Assembly: GCA_025345505.1 (NCBI GenBank)
Contig: JANVCC010000153.1
Coordinates: 1,701,379-1,765,378 of the forward strand
Reading direction: 5' to 3'
DNA: 64,000 bases
Source: Todiramphus chloris collaris
Lineage: Eukaryota; Chordata; Aves; Coraciiformes; Alcedinidae
The notes under the pieces: generated by a model
Seen by the model: the letters and a program-made list of their open reading frames with translations, nothing else
The model's database searches: none
What the model was told of the DNA's origin: nothing
Program-made: the position numbers and the translations under genes
Part shown: one piece after another, positions 1 to 12,159 of the stretch
Layout of the letters: every line of letters starts with the position of its first letter
Position numbering within the stretch: position 1 is the stretch's first letter

Positions 1-1155
1 GTAGAACATTTGGACAATTCCTATCACAATCTGGTTTGAGTCAGCCCCCTTGGGAGGACCAGACCTCAGTCTCCTGGAGACTGGATTTTCATCAGTCTTC
101 TGCTGAAGTTCAACGTTGTGTACCTGGGAATGCTTTGGGCAGGGAGGCTCTGGGCACGGGCCAAGGTAGCTAGCCCCATGAGCTTGCTTGGACTACCATG
201 AACTTCTCAAGGAACAGTTCCAAAAATGACCTGGCAGTGTCTCTGCATGTCCTTGGTTGACACACCAGCGTACAGATATATCCACTACTGTCACCATCCA
301 CTTGTGTTATTTTTGAGTGGGGGATTTCTTGAGTCTGATCCAAAGCTGTTCTGGAATTGCATCTCAAATATGCAGTCATTTACAGCTTCCATAGCCAGAG
401 AATGAGGAGCTATAAATACTGGCATGTTTGTCTTTTTTTTTAATTTATTTTTTATTATTTCTGGGTTTTATGATTTCAGTTGAAATTACAGGTCTTTCTG
501 GGCCTCGGTTTACCTACTGGGGGGGGGAGCGGATGTTGTCACATCCCTGCAGGTGAGCATGGAGGTGTCAGAAAGGGTTGTATGAATGGTTTGATGTGTA
601 AACTTCTTTTTGAGGCGTTTGTGCAAGGTGCTGCGTTGGGAGACAAGCTGGCTACCATGTGCTTCCGGCCCTTGGGTGCCTTCTGTTGATAGTTTTGTTG
701 GACTGGAGTAGGACCCAGTGTTTTTTTTTCTTTATCATGGGGAGAGGGAAGAACAAGAAGCTCTCATGGTTTCTACCCCAACCCTCAGGTTGGAATCTAT
801 ACTGGGTTACTGCTATCTGGTATCCTCTTAGTAGCAGCACTGCTGTACCATGGTGATGGTACCTCCATGGCCTGTCCAACTCTTGCTCACGTCTTTCTGT
901 TTTCAGGCAAAGGCTGTCTGCAGAATGACAGAGCTGGCCAGATATCATTTACATTCTTGAATCCTTGTACCACCTCTGTGCATCATTCATTGCCCTCCAC
1001 CTTGTCCTCCCTGCCATCAGTAATGCTCGTAGAGCTCACCATGCTATGGTGATCTTCTCACGATGGATTTTGCTTCAATTTCCTCTTCTTTTTTTTTCTT
1101 TTTCTTAACTCTTGCTCCAGATGCAATTAAAGCCACCTCCTCCCTTCTCCTGCAG
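1..1155 (+). other. WNT9A: WNT9A intron 2, 3' end (partial)
   Basis: This is non-coding sequence upstream of the exon 3 acceptor. The acceptor has a pyrimidine-rich tract (about 1078-1153, with runs of T and CTCC) ending in CAG at 1153-1155. I looked for the preceding Wnt exon, which should encode the conserved RWNC segment, and did not see it. Exons 1 and 2 must therefore lie upstream of position 1. There are short T and G homopolymers at about 432-441, 519-526 and 720-729. I see no repeat copy I can name here. Confidence 0.85.
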
Positions 1156-1418
1156 GTTTTAAGGAGACAGCCTTCTTGTACGCCATCTCCTCCGCGGGGC
1201 TGACGCATGCCATGGCCAAGGCATGCAGCGCGGGGCGGATGGAACGTTGCACCTGCGACGAGGCTCCCGACCTGGAGAACCGCGAGGCTTGGCAGTGGGG
1301 TGGCTGTGGCGACAACCTGAAATACAGCAACAAGTTCGTCAAGGAGTTCCTGGGGAGGAAGCCCAACAAGGACCTGAGAGCCAGGGTGGACTTCCACAAT
1401 AACCTCGTGGGCATGAAG
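1156..1418 (+). CDS. WNT9A: WNT9A exon 3 (internal coding exon)
   Basis: WNT9A is a secreted, lipid-modified Wnt ligand that signals through Frizzled and LRP5/6 receptors. In vertebrates it acts in joint formation, skeletal patterning and other developmental settings. This exon is 263 nt: two bases completing a Gly codon split across the intron, then 87 codons from [14 protein letters not shown] to [10 protein letters not shown]. It carries the Wnt-family landmarks FxxAISSAG, a cysteine cluster (KAC, ERCTC) and W-x-W-G-G-C (QWGGCGDN). Flanking splice sites are a CAG acceptor ending at 1155 and AAG|GTGCGT at 1418/1419. The wording ([24 protein letters not shown] is the diagnostic stretch, residues 24-46 of the exon) fits WNT9A rather than WNT9B as I recall the two paralogues. 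The frame joins exon 4 directly in phase 0. Confidence 0.97.
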
Positions 1419-1698
1419 GTGCGTTGCAGGCTGCTCGGGGCTCTTGTGGGGTGGTGAGGCATGTATGACGTAGGCATGATGGGTTGCTGCACTTGGGTGT
1501 GGAAACAACAAGTGTTGGATGTTGTGCTGGAGGGGTGAAGTCTTAGTTATGGGACTATGCCCTGGTTCTGTCACCACGCTTCAAGACTTGTGCCAAAATG
1601 TTGGAGGGAGAGCTGAGGGAAAGAAACAGCACTGTCCAGGTCTGTGAAACGTGAGGTGAGGACAAATATTTCTGGCTTTCCACAGGTAGGAAAGGGTC

Positions 1699-2245
1699 TG
1701 TTGTGGTTTATCTCCAGCTGGCAACTAAGCACTGTGCAGCTGCTCGCTCACTCCACCCTGCCCTGATGGGAGGAGGAGGAGAATTAGGCAAAAAAAGTAA
1801 AACCTGTGGGTTGAGATAATAGTTTAATAATTGAAATAAAATATAATAATAATTGTAATGAAAAGGAAAGATAACAAAAGGAGAGAGAAATAAAACCCAA
1901 GGAAGACAAGTGATGCACAATGCAATTGCTCCACACCCGCTGACCAATGCCCAGCCAGTCCCTGAGCAGTCATCAGCGTCCTCATATAGTGATGATGATG
2001 TCCTCTGTTACGGAATAGTCCCTTTTGGCTAGTTGGGGTCAGCTGTCCTGGCCGTGCTTCCTCCCAGCTTCTTGTGCACCTTCTCACTGGCAGACTATAG
2101 TCAAACTGAGGAGTCCTTGACTTAAATGCTGCTTGGCAACAGCTAAACCATCAGTGTTATCAACATGATTCTCATACTAAATCCCAAGTACAGCACTGAA
2201 ACAGCTGCTAGGAAAATTAAATTTATCCCAGCCCAAACCAGGACA
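1699..2245 (-). mobile_element. Solo LTR of an endogenous retrovirus, antisense in WNT9A intron 3
   Basis: Read on the - strand, the 547-bp element begins TGTCCTGGTTTGGGCTGGGA and ends with ACAACA, giving the TG...CA ends of an LTR. Its interior, including a TTATTAAACT motif followed by ATCTCAACCCAC, resembles a family of avian ERV LTRs that I recall as abundant in neoavian genomes, probably ERVL-like. I see no internal retroviral region and no second LTR nearby, so it is a solo LTR left by recombination. The flanks (GGGTC before, GTCTT after) do not give a clear target-site duplication. It looks moderately old. The family assignment is from memory and could be wrong at subfamily level. Confidence 0.8.
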
Positions 2246-5021
2246 GTCTTACACTATGAAGGGGTGGAAAGGCAGGTTCTTCAGGCTTACATGAGGTAGG
2301 ACAAGGGGGAAGGGCCACAACACAGGCAGGTAGAACATGGACAGGCTAGTGTCTCTGTAGCCAGGTTTCTTTAAAACTGGCTGGACAAACGCTTGGCAAG
2401 GAACCAGGGTAGAGATATTACTCTGACCTCAGTCCTAAAAGTCCCTTCTGTCCTGTTTTCTGGCAGAAGCCTTCCATGCCACCTAGAGCTGCTGAGTTTG
2501 CAGCTGACAGTGCTTGGGTGTCTAGTGCCCTTTTCTTTCCTCCTTTTTTTTTAATTATTATTATTATTTTTATCATTTCCCACCCTTATCCTCTCTGCTG
2601 AAGGCTTTTGTGCTTTTCACCCCATGTTCTCCCCATGAGGTTTTACCCTACTGCCTGGGGACCTGCCTGCAGGACTGATGTAAAGGACAAAGCGTTTGCG
2701 ATTACTGGGTCATCCTATCAAGAGATGGGAAAGGAAGGGGCTTTCCACCTTCTCCCGTAATCTTCTTGGCTGTACCTAGCCTAGAGTTGCTCGAACACAA
2801 AAAATCCCTCAGATTGGCCAGCACAGGTGCCTAGGATCAGTGTTGCATTGCGCCAACCTCGAAGGGGGACATACTGTAAAGCTATAAATAGCCTTTGAGC
2901 CTTGTTATTGTCCGTGTGATTGGATGAAGGGTTGGGGCTGGGATGGGGGACCTGGGTCTCCAGTTTCCCAGGCAAATGCAGCCCAGCCAGTTGTGCATTC
3001 TAGGAATCGCCACCCCAGCTCAGTTGTTCCTGTGTGTATGTGTAAAATGTCATTCCTCACGACAGAGTTGGGGCATTGGAGAATGCCACCAGCGACTGCT
3101 GGCCAGCAAACAGTCTCCCCCTCTCCCCACCACCAGATGCTCCTAGACAGTGCTGAGATCAGGATTAGAAATATCCTGGATTTAGCTGGTGTCTGGCTTT
3201 GGCTGACAGCTTTTCTGCCTCTGGATTAAAAGGCTCAGTGCCTCAGAACTCCTGTTGCAGCTCTTTGACGTGTGAAACAGGCTTTGCAGGGTGATGAAAT
3301 TTGTTTTAATCCTTGTGGTCGGTTGTTCCCAAGGGCCTGTCCCAACTCTTTGGAGTTGTCTGTGTAGCAGATGGGACTGAAAATGGAGAAGATGGTCCAT
3401 GGAGGCTGTGATTTCATGCTGGAGATTGCTGTGAGATGTCTTGGCTCTCCTCCCTTTCCAAAGTCATACAATACAGTCTCATCAAAACCTGCAAGGCTGT
3501 GGCTTGAGGTGCCATTGATGTGTTATTATAACTCCATGAGTATCTCCCAAGAGTGGCGGGGCTAAAACACTTGCCCAGGGGATTTGACCTAACTCCTAGT
3601 GCTCTCCACCCCAGTAGTAGCATTCAGGATGCCTGTATGGCTGAGAACACCATCTTGGGTTTAGGTTAGGCATCCTTATTTGCCATGTCTGCCCTACACT
3701 GCCTATGAGACTTTGAGCTAAACAAGGCCCAAGGATGAGCTGGAGGAAGCAAATATCCCCTTTCTTCCTGCCCTTTTTTTTTGTCCTGATCGCACTGAGT
3801 TAGTTCTCAGGGGAAGGGGAGATGTCAGGGACTCTCTTGCATCCTCAGCCTCCACTTTACTTGTCACAGTCAGGCTCTGGTCATTGGCAGTGGTTTCTAA
3901 GCAGTAGCGTACTATCTGCAGCTAAACAGCTGAGTAACAGTTGTGACGGTTGTCCAGACACTGAAAGCCCTCATGGCAATCCAAGTCGAAGACCTTTGCT
4001 GCAGGTCAGTGATCCAGTGTTCCTATTTTTGTGCACCCATGCCGTGTCTGTTGGGTTGGTATTGCTGTCTGACGGCTTTCCTTGCCTATTTGCAGCAGTG
4101 GTTGAAATGATTTCCCTGTTTATGCTCCTAGAAGAATTGAGCCATGGTCTGGTTGAAAGGCAAGCCAAGCAGCCCACTAGATTCATGACACCACTGTGAA
4201 GCCAGGTAAAGAACAAGCAAATTGCATGTTGAGAGGAAGCATTTAGAAGGATGGTCATTCATGATCAGGAGCATGTACATCTATATAGTCAGACTATGTG
4301 GACCTAAACCAGTGACGCAATATGGTGTCATTAAGATGATGATCAGAGATGTTTGAGTCAGAGATGAGGACCCAGGCTGGCTTTGTAGTTGCAAGCTCAA
4401 AACTTGCAGCATTTGCTTCATATTTTCAAATATCAAAACTGATCTGAGCATTGACCTTCTTGGTGTGGTTGTTGGATTGTCTCTGACATTGCTAACACTT
4501 GGGTGTAGATTAATACCAGGTTTAATCTGCTGCCTTCCTCCTGGTCCCACTGTAAGTGCAGCATTGGTGGAGGATGAGAGTTGCTCAGCAAGCATTACTA
4601 GGTTTCCTTGCTGAATTTATTCATGTGACCTTCATTTCCTTGATGAGGGTAATAGTTTAAATATGAAACTCGGCGTGTTTCCTCTACTCATCTTTCTCCA
4701 AAGAAGCTGCCCATCAACTGACTGCTGCCGTATAGAATTTCCAACCATGGAGTAGCAGGAGATGCTAACCTAGCGACTATGCCAGTCTGAAACCATTTTG
4801 AACTAACCTAGTTTGATTATTTGAACAATAACTCATGTGTATTTGATTTGAAGTGAATCAAAGGCGGTATAGGAATGCAGATAGCCTTGATTTGTGCCCT
4901 TTTGGAATGGAACAATTTTTAACTCAGTATATAACTAAGATGCTCTTATGGCCTCTAATGTGTTAAATGTCCCCATGAGTTCCAAAATTAGCTGATTATG
5001 GGCATTTCAAGCAGGAAAGAG

Positions 5022-5150
5022 CTGAGATGCAAACTGAACACTTTTCCCAAGGTTATGCAGCAAGCTGATGATGGATCAGGAGACTGAAGCCAGCTCTCCT
5101 GAATTCCTGCTCAGCACCCGCTGTGTTTATCCTCTAACCAGCCGCAGATT
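5022..5150 (-). mobile_element. MIR-type CORE-SINE relic
   Basis: The segment follows the reverse complement of the MIR consensus: GATGCAAACTGA, then TTCCCAAGGTTATGCAGCAAG (the CCCAAGGTCACACAGCAAG signature), then a GAAGCCAGCTCTCCTGA-like part and CCTCTAACCA at the tRNA-like end. It is strongly diverged, as expected of an element that predates the bird-mammal split. The order of matching blocks is correct, which makes chance unlikely. Confidence 0.7.
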
Positions 5151-5305
5151 TTGTCTATTACTGAAGCCACACACACGAACCAAAACCTTTGCTGTGCTAC
5201 AGACTGCTTTGGACAGGGCTGGGAATGGACAAAGAGATTTTTTCCCAGTACTTTGTTTTGCTATGGGCTCTTGCTGCAGTGCCAACCTGTGCTGATGTAC
5301 TGGCA

Positions 5306-5344
5306 GTGTGTGTGTGTGTGTATGTGGATGTGCGTGTGCGTGTT
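5306..5344 (+). repeat. (TG)n microsatellite, imperfect
   Basis: A run of about 39 bp of TG dinucleotides with interruptions (TATG, GATG, TGCG). It lies about 155 bp downstream of the MIR relic in intron 3. Confidence 0.9.
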
Positions 5345-5689
5345 TGCTGGGGGGATTGTAGGAATATCTATTAAAGACACAGAACAAGCGTGGTGGTCTC
5401 TCACTGATTCTTGACAACATAGAATCATTCCCATCTAATAACTCCCAACCACAGCGAAAAACGTATAAATGGTCCCTTGAGACCCAGCCAAAAAAGGACC
5501 TGTGCTTAATTAGCTGATTTGGCAACCAACTCTCTACCCTTCTGGTTGACACGGCAGTTTCTCCATGGTGTCACACTAGCAAACAACCTGCGTATTTCTG
5601 AGAGGGTGACATTATCCTATCCCACCTAGTTTTAGTGTCTTGTGGTAGACATTCTTGTTTAATTATTTTTTTTACTTCTGTTTTTTTTT

Positions 5690-6320
5690 TTACAACCTTG
5701 ATGGGCCGACCATAATTTTGCCGCCACCAATGAAATAATTGCTGAGCATGTTTGTGCCCATGATGGCTCACAAAGTTATATGATATGACCTCAATCGCTA
5801 ATGAAAGGGCGAGCTTGTCTACTGTGAGGATGAGGTAATTAGACCAGGACTTCTCCAGCCTTCTCTTTATTGAAAAGTAGGAGCTCTGAATAGGCCGCTT
5901 ATTAAAAAAGCAATTTCCCTCCCTTTGCCAAATCTACTCTCGCTCATTCAGCTATTCTTTCAGAGGGGGCTTGGGTGGAGAGGGTGCGTGTTGGGGGCAG
6001 ATGTGTGTGTGTGTCAAGGGGATGGTGGTGAGAGAAGTCAACTGTATTAAAGCTCTGTTGCCAGCAATGAAGTTTCTTGGTTATATTAAATGAAGCACAG
6101 GCAGCCTTGCTAAAGCTCTCTTCTTCTCTGTCCCTCCCCCCTTTTCTCCCCTCCTTGTACACACAAGTGCAGCCCTCTTTTGTAACCCATTAATGAAAAG
6201 TCGGAATATTAGAGCTCTCAATTAGTTCCACTGGGCTTGAGTAAGTGATGTTTTAATTAAATTTGCCCAGTTTCTCAGCAAAGTATCATTAAACATGACT
6301 TTCCAACTCCCTCTCTGGAG
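5690..6320. promoter_or_regulatory. Candidate conserved intronic enhancer cluster
   Basis: No repeat and no coding frame explains this block. It is dense in homeodomain core motifs: ATAATTTT near 5712, AATAATTG near 5735, GCTAATGA near 5797, GGTAATTAG near 5834, GCTTATTAAAAAAGC near 5898, CATTAATGA near 6188, CAATTAG near 6219 and TTTTAATTAAATTT near 6251. These are interleaved with non-repetitive GC-containing words such as GGGCCGACC and GCCGCCACC. Such composition in a large intron of a developmental gene is typical of vertebrate conserved noncoding elements. The call rests on composition only; conservation was not measured. Confidence 0.4.
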
Positions 6321-7039
6321 CGTTGCTAAGTTTCTTAATCCCAGGAGTGCTGACCTCTTCCAGAGGTATGTCTGGTCAAGCATGTCTTACAGATCCAAGG
6401 GGCACTATTAAAGGGGGCTGCTGTTACCCAAGGGAAAGAAAAAAAAAAAAAGAAAATTGTCATATTCTCATTCCCTTCTTCTTTTATCCTTCCAGAAGGA
6501 GGTACACAAGTCTTTGCCTTCAGGGGTATAACCACAGTGTCCTTGAGACCCGAGCGTTTAGTGCAAAACTGTGGGAGGGTAGAAATGGAGAACAAGAAAA
6601 TTCCGTCCCCCTGAAATGTCTCCCTTTAGACAATATCCACTTTTGAAACCGGTTTCTTGAATTGTTTTCACACAATATCAGCCTGTATGTTTCTGAAGGA
6701 TCCATGTCACCCTTGTTGCTGTAGGGTTCCAGTCCAGACCCATCCTGAGACACATTATGCCTGCATCAGTGAAACCCTATGAGATGCTCTGGTGAGGATA
6801 GTGGGAGGTGCATGGACTTCTCCTTGCTGTTGACTTGCTTGTTTTGGAAGTCCAGGCAAGGAATGGCTTTTTCCCTTAGGCAGTGCTGGCAGGGATCTAT
6901 CTGAAGGGTCGAACGTGCCTCCTGTGCTGGAGACGGACTCTCCGTATCAGGTAGATGTTTGCCCAGATATCATCTGTCTGAGGAGCTTCACGAGCTATCA
7001 CATAACATGTTATCAGAGCATGCCACCCTCTTCATTTCT

Positions 7040-7180
7040 GTATCTCCATTTTACAGATGGGAAATTGAGACCCAGAAAGATTAAGTGACTTACTAAAGGT
7101 CACACACAAGGCGTAGCAAAGTAGAGACTTGCACCCTGGTCTCCTGTTGCAGACAGTGTTTACAAGCACTGCCCATCTTG
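7040..7180 (-). mobile_element. MIR-type CORE-SINE
   Basis: This is a clear antisense MIR match: CCATTTTACAGATGGGAAAT, then TTGAGACCCAGAAAGATTAA, then GTGACTTACTAAAGGTCACA and CCCTGGTCTCCTG, all in the right order and spacing for the reverse-complement consensus. It is better preserved than the copy at about 5.0-5.15 kb. MIR elements are ancient amniote SINEs and are rare in bird genomes, so two copies 2 kb apart in one intron are worth noting. Confidence 0.85.
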
Positions 7181-8139
7181 TCTCATAAGTTTCATACTAG
7201 TAGATGTTGTTCCAGTCAAACTCCAGAGTTTGTCAGGTAGTCAAGCTTAAATTCTTGTGGTTTTCTGCACACTCAGTGTGACACTTGCTCCTTTTGATGA
7301 GACAAATCCGTATGGGCTTACTAATACAGTTGGTGCATGGGGAAAAAAAAAGAGACCAAATACATCCTTTAGACAGTTTCTTTAGGGATTCATTTGCAGC
7401 ATGACATCCGGCATCACACTTTTACCCAGGTGCAAATCAAACCTAGCAAATAGCAGCCCCTCTGAGGACTAGTTCTTGACTTTGTATGTAAAGATCAGTT
7501 TGCAGGGCCACCACTAGCATTAATTGCTCCAGGTTATGACAGGTAGGAATGTGTAAGCATGCTCTCTGGATTTTCCCCTCCTTTCAGGCTGAGATTGGCT
7601 CAGCCAAAGTCTTTCTAAGGCCTGGAAATCAACGCTCTGGAAAAAATTGCTTGCTGTCTCCTGTAAGTAATTGCAATTAGTTGTTTGCTCGGAGCTTTCT
7701 TAGCACATGAAGCACACTAGTAATACTGAAAGGGGGGGAAAAATACTTTTATAGTTCTCAGTTTCACCTAGGGTTATGCTATTCTATGTTTAACTGTTTG
7801 TATCTTAATATGTATTTCACTAAAATAGGAGTGTTTGTATTTTTAAAGAGGGAAGAAGGGTAGTGGAAAGGGAAAACTGGTTCTGAAACAGTCTGAGACC
7901 AGGCTCAAAAGAAGGTCTTTTTTTTGGCAAGATAAAACTAGAAAGGGAAGGGAGAAAAAAAAAAAACCCAAACAACAAAGAATCATCTTCTCACCATCTG
8001 TGAAACTTTTAGAATTCAACCAATGGCAGTGGCCAGTGTTAAGGGACAAGCCTGGTCTTCTAGTCTTTTGGGCCCAGCAGAAATTGGGACTGTGGCTGCT
8101 GTCCAAACAAGCATTAATACTTGATCTGAGAGAATACGG

Positions 8140-8183
8140 TCTTTTTTCTTAAAGGTCTTTTCCAACTTAAACCATTCTGTAAT
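8140..8183 (+). mobile_element. CR1 LINE 3'-terminal scrap
   Basis: The stretch TTAAAGGTCTTTTCCAACTT followed by AAACCATTCTGTAAT matches the last roughly 40 bases of CR1 (GATCTTAAAGGTCTTTTCCAACCTAAATGATTCTATG). No longer CR1 match extends upstream. It is too short for subfamily assignment. Confidence 0.55.
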
Positions 8184-11100
8184 AACTGAGCCTATTTAAA
8201 TTGAAGGATATGTATCTTGAGGACGGAAGAGACTTGATTTGTAAAGAAGCAACCCAAAGCCCTTTCTCAAGTCAGACAAGACCAGGGCAGGCTTTTTTCT
8301 TGGATGAGCTGCCTCTAAGGAGGTTCATCTGCTCCCTCCTCTCCCCCAAACCATAGCGAATGGTTTGAAGCCTTGGAGCCGCAGACCAGCCATGACGACA
8401 GCAGAGCTATAACTGAGGAATTCTCACGGCTGCGTGTCCGCTCCGGACTGCTGCTGCCCAGACAAGAGTTGTCTGAAAAACCACTGCCAGAGCCCCGTGA
8501 CCCAGCTGGGAATGAATGGGAATCTGTCCTCAGCGTTTCAGCTAAAACACTGAGAAATTGTGTGTTGCAGCATGTCTGAGACTGATCATTACAGGGGCAC
8601 TTAGTCTGAGCTTCGTAGCAAACCATTGTTGTGCGGAAGGATTACATGTTGCATAGCAATGCTCTGCTGTGATTCCTGTTCCCTATGGCTCTTGTAAAGC
8701 CATTTGGGCAAGTGGTCCTGTGGTGCTATCTAATTTCTTCTTAGCAGCAAGCACCAATAAAGACTGTTCAGTCTTGCTCTATCATCATTGCTATTCCTCA
8801 TCGTGCCTTTGCCAGTATTTGATATTCTTACAACAAGATCAGAGTTTGTCTTCCGAAGTCAAACTAAATTGCTCAAAGAGCTTTATTTTCCTCTCAAACT
8901 GCTCTTATTTTTTTAGTCTACCAGACCAGGTGGTTGTGCAGAGGAGAGTGTGGGAGGATGTGATTTTGATGTGTGATGCTATCCCTGACCCACTCGTCGT
9001 CTTTGGTCAACTTTGCTTTCATGGTAGAAGCTCTCTACAACATATCACACAACAAGGATGCAAGCACATGCTTGTGCTACTCCAGGGCGACTACAACTCT
9101 GCTGATGGGTAGTTTTGACAGAGCCTTGAAACAGGCTGGCCAGAGCTTCACATCTGTGACAAGCTGGAAGTGTACACATGGTGACTTACCTTGGTGTAGA
9201 TGAAATATGACTAGTAAATAGGTGGTGATGAATCGGGGGGGAGGGAGGCAGAGGTTAAATGATTCACTGGGCCGTGTGTCTTCAAGAGGGATTTAAGTCG
9301 ATGCAGGATGAAGGCAGGTCAGGCTCTGGACTGTGGTGTGCCTTGAGAGGAAAACAGGAGCTAAGTATGGCTCTTGAAATGATGAGCTTGTGTTAAAGTG
9401 TTATTCTGCCTTGTGTACCGTGGACATTTTAGGTAATAAAAGCTAAGTTACTCTACCCTGTAAGTACCTCCAAGTTTGAAAGCATGATCCAGATATTTAC
9501 CTATTTGTCCCAGGGCCCAGCTAGGAAAGGTTTATCCAATGCTGCGCCAATCAACCTGCTGACTTGGATAAGTCTTGCTCTGTTTCCTGGAGGAATGAAG
9601 TGGATTTAAGTGTCTCTGACAGGAGCCTGCAACAAGAGGAGGAAGGTCTTTGTGAAAGCTGGGGAACGAGAAGGGAAGCAGAAGGGCTTTGCCAAGATTC
9701 ATTTTGACTTGTGGGTGGTTACGGGCCCATAGGTGGCAGTTCTCCATCACGCACTGCCTTGAGTAGCTGCATCGTGACTGACAGCAGCAGGGGAGGCTGG
9801 CTGGGGAAGAAATTTTTCTAGGATTTTCACTATAGCTTCCTCATAACATTCTTGAGCCCTTCCCAGTCCTTCGAGGAGAAGGTTTACGGGGCAGCTGGGA
9901 CGTACCACACTTGCGCAGTGGCCGTATGAAAATCCACATGTTGGATTTCATGAACTGGTGCATTCATGAGCATAGGGACAATGGAAACCTTTTATACTGT
10001 GGTCCACCAGTGCATGACATCTAAGCTGTCCTAACCACTGCTTAATAAGGAGCTAGAAGTGGATCAGGGTGGAAAAAAAACCAAACCAAAACAGACTGGG
10101 ATTCATTAGGGGCTTTGTTCATCACTGTTTAAGTCCAGATGAGGAGAGTAGGATTCATCTACCTAAATATACTCATTAGTGCACTTTGAGAGATCTTTAT
10201 GCTCCTGGAGAGACAGTACCTCAAATAACGCTAGATGTTGATATTTAGACTCTTGGATTCATCCCAGGGGGGGCATTCTGCTCACAGGTTAAGATGTCTA
10301 AACTGAGCTGGGTCCGTGTAGCTGAGTCCCTAGGCTCCTATTAGTGAGTAGCAATGTGGTCAGCACAGTCAGTGGAGCCTGGAGAGCTACTGTGCAGGTG
10401 TCTGCTTAACTGCAGGATCCTCTGCCTGCTTTGGCTCCACAGAGTCAGATGAGAGTTGTGAGGTATTTGTCAAATGTAGCCATTTAAACTCAAATGTCTG
10501 CTTCAGTGAGGTCAACCTTGTCTGGATGGTGTGATTCAAGTGCCTAAACCTACATGCCTATTCCTGACTGAAGGTCTACTGCCATCTGCTAGCTGCCAAT
10601 CCCTCAGGTTCTGGATTTCCAACATGTGTTGTGCCATATCTGCCAGCCCGACGTAGATGCCTTGGATGTACCACACCTGCAATGTCAGCTCTCCCACTGA
10701 GCTCTGGAGAGGTGGCTCCTGACAAGAACACCCCCGTGTCCAGGCTTCCTTCCTCCATTTCTCCATTTCACAACCGTGCCTTGTTCGACCAGTTCTAAAT
10801 CCAGCCAAGCCTGTTCACAGGAGTGTGTCTGCCAGCTAGCCAATTCCCATTGTTTTCTTGCTTTCCCATCTCCTGTACAATAGTGGTCATCTCCCTTTCC
10901 AGGTGGAGCAGGTGTGAATGGGTTGGGGAAGATGGAAGGGTTGAGAAAACCTGAACTGATGAATGACTGCAGTGTGCAGCCCTTCTGCGAGTAGCTCAGC
11001 AATGTTGCCCAGTTTGCTGATGATCCGAGCATGAAATCGGGTCTAGGAGCTTTGTTTCACATGAACTCATCTCTCTCTTCTGGACGACCAGTGAAATGTG

Positions 11101-12112
11101 ACTTTACATAAGGGACAGGATGGGTGAGGGTTGCTTTTTAAAAAAATTTTCTTATTATTATTCTTTTTCTCTCTCCTCGGTGTCAAAACATGTTCTGTAC
11201 GCTCTTGTCTAACATTGTGGGATTTCTTGCAGAGTTGGCTAGACACTTTGGCATGCAAAGCGTGACAGCCCCTAACCAAGCCTGTCCAGCTGAGTACTAT
11301 AAGCAGTAACACATCTCTCTCTGTAACCCATCACTTGTTTGAATGCTACTGTGTATTATTGGATTGCGCTTGAAAAGGTCTTGGCTGTCGCAGGAATGAA
11401 GTGTGACCATTGGCCAGGCTCTGCTGAAGGCCGTATTATGCCTAGTGTCTTTCTAAAAATGTCTCTGTAATATCAGGATTGGGCCAGGCCCCAATTCTGA
11501 GTCCATGACCTATTGCACATTTGCACATGGTGCTCAGCGGGGCTCATGCAGCCAAATAATTAAGAACCGGATGGTCAGGAAATGGAGTGGAGCCAGTCCT
11601 CTGCTGTTACGAGTCTGAAATGTGGGCAGATGCCATAATGGGCAGAGAGGAGGAGATTTATTTTCAGTTTTGGATACCATAGATGCCCAAAGGAAGGGCA
11701 CCTTCAGTAGTACCTTGACAGGAGGCAGCTCTGTAAAACAAACTCTGGTTTAATTTGCTGGTTTAAAGGGGTGTTTATACCTCACCCTGTTTTGGGGAAC
11801 TGACAGGGAGGGAGAACTAGAACTGTAAATATCCATCTATAATCTGTGGACAAAATAAGGTGATCTGTGACTGTCCAAATAATGTGTCTGCTCTCATGTT
11901 GCCCATGGAGGAGTCCCAGGTGTAAAATCCATCTCTTGAGAAGGTGGGGGAGAACATTCAGATGCTACATGTAAGGATATGGATTGTGCTCTCGTGCCAT
12001 GAAGCATCTTTATTACAGACTGATTTAAAAATGTTGGGATCCTTTTTGTAGCATCAGGCAATTTATGGGAATTATGTTCTTTACAGCACCTGGGGGGTTG
12101 TTACCACCTTTT

Positions 12113-12159
12113 GCAGAATGGTAGAAGTTGGAAGAGACCTCTGGAGATCATTCTTTTCT
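12113..12159 (-). mobile_element. CR1 LINE 3'-terminal scrap, reverse
   Basis: CAGAATGGTAGAAGTTGGAA followed by GAGACCTCTGGAGATCA is the reverse complement of a CR1 3' end (consensus AGAATGGTTGGGTTGGAAGGGACCTCTGGAGATCATC). Only about 45 bp are recognisable. Confidence 0.6.

Noticed and set aside
1044-1577. 177-codon open frame on the - strand
   Set aside because: It is antisense to WNT9A exon 3 and its product resembles no known family.
3565-3630. Possible third MIR fragment (ACTTGCCCAGGGGATTTGAC)
   Set aside because: Only about 20 bases resemble MIR and the expected flanking blocks are missing.
5127-5552. 141-codon frame on the - strand
   Set aside because: It runs through a GT microsatellite (giving a His/Thr repeat) and part of a MIR relic. 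Low complexity explains the lack of stops.
10250-10620. Segment with repeated words such as AGATGTCTAAACT and AGTGCCTAAACC, suspected old avian repeat
   Set aside because: I could not match it to a family I know, and the repeated words are too short and too few to call a repeat.
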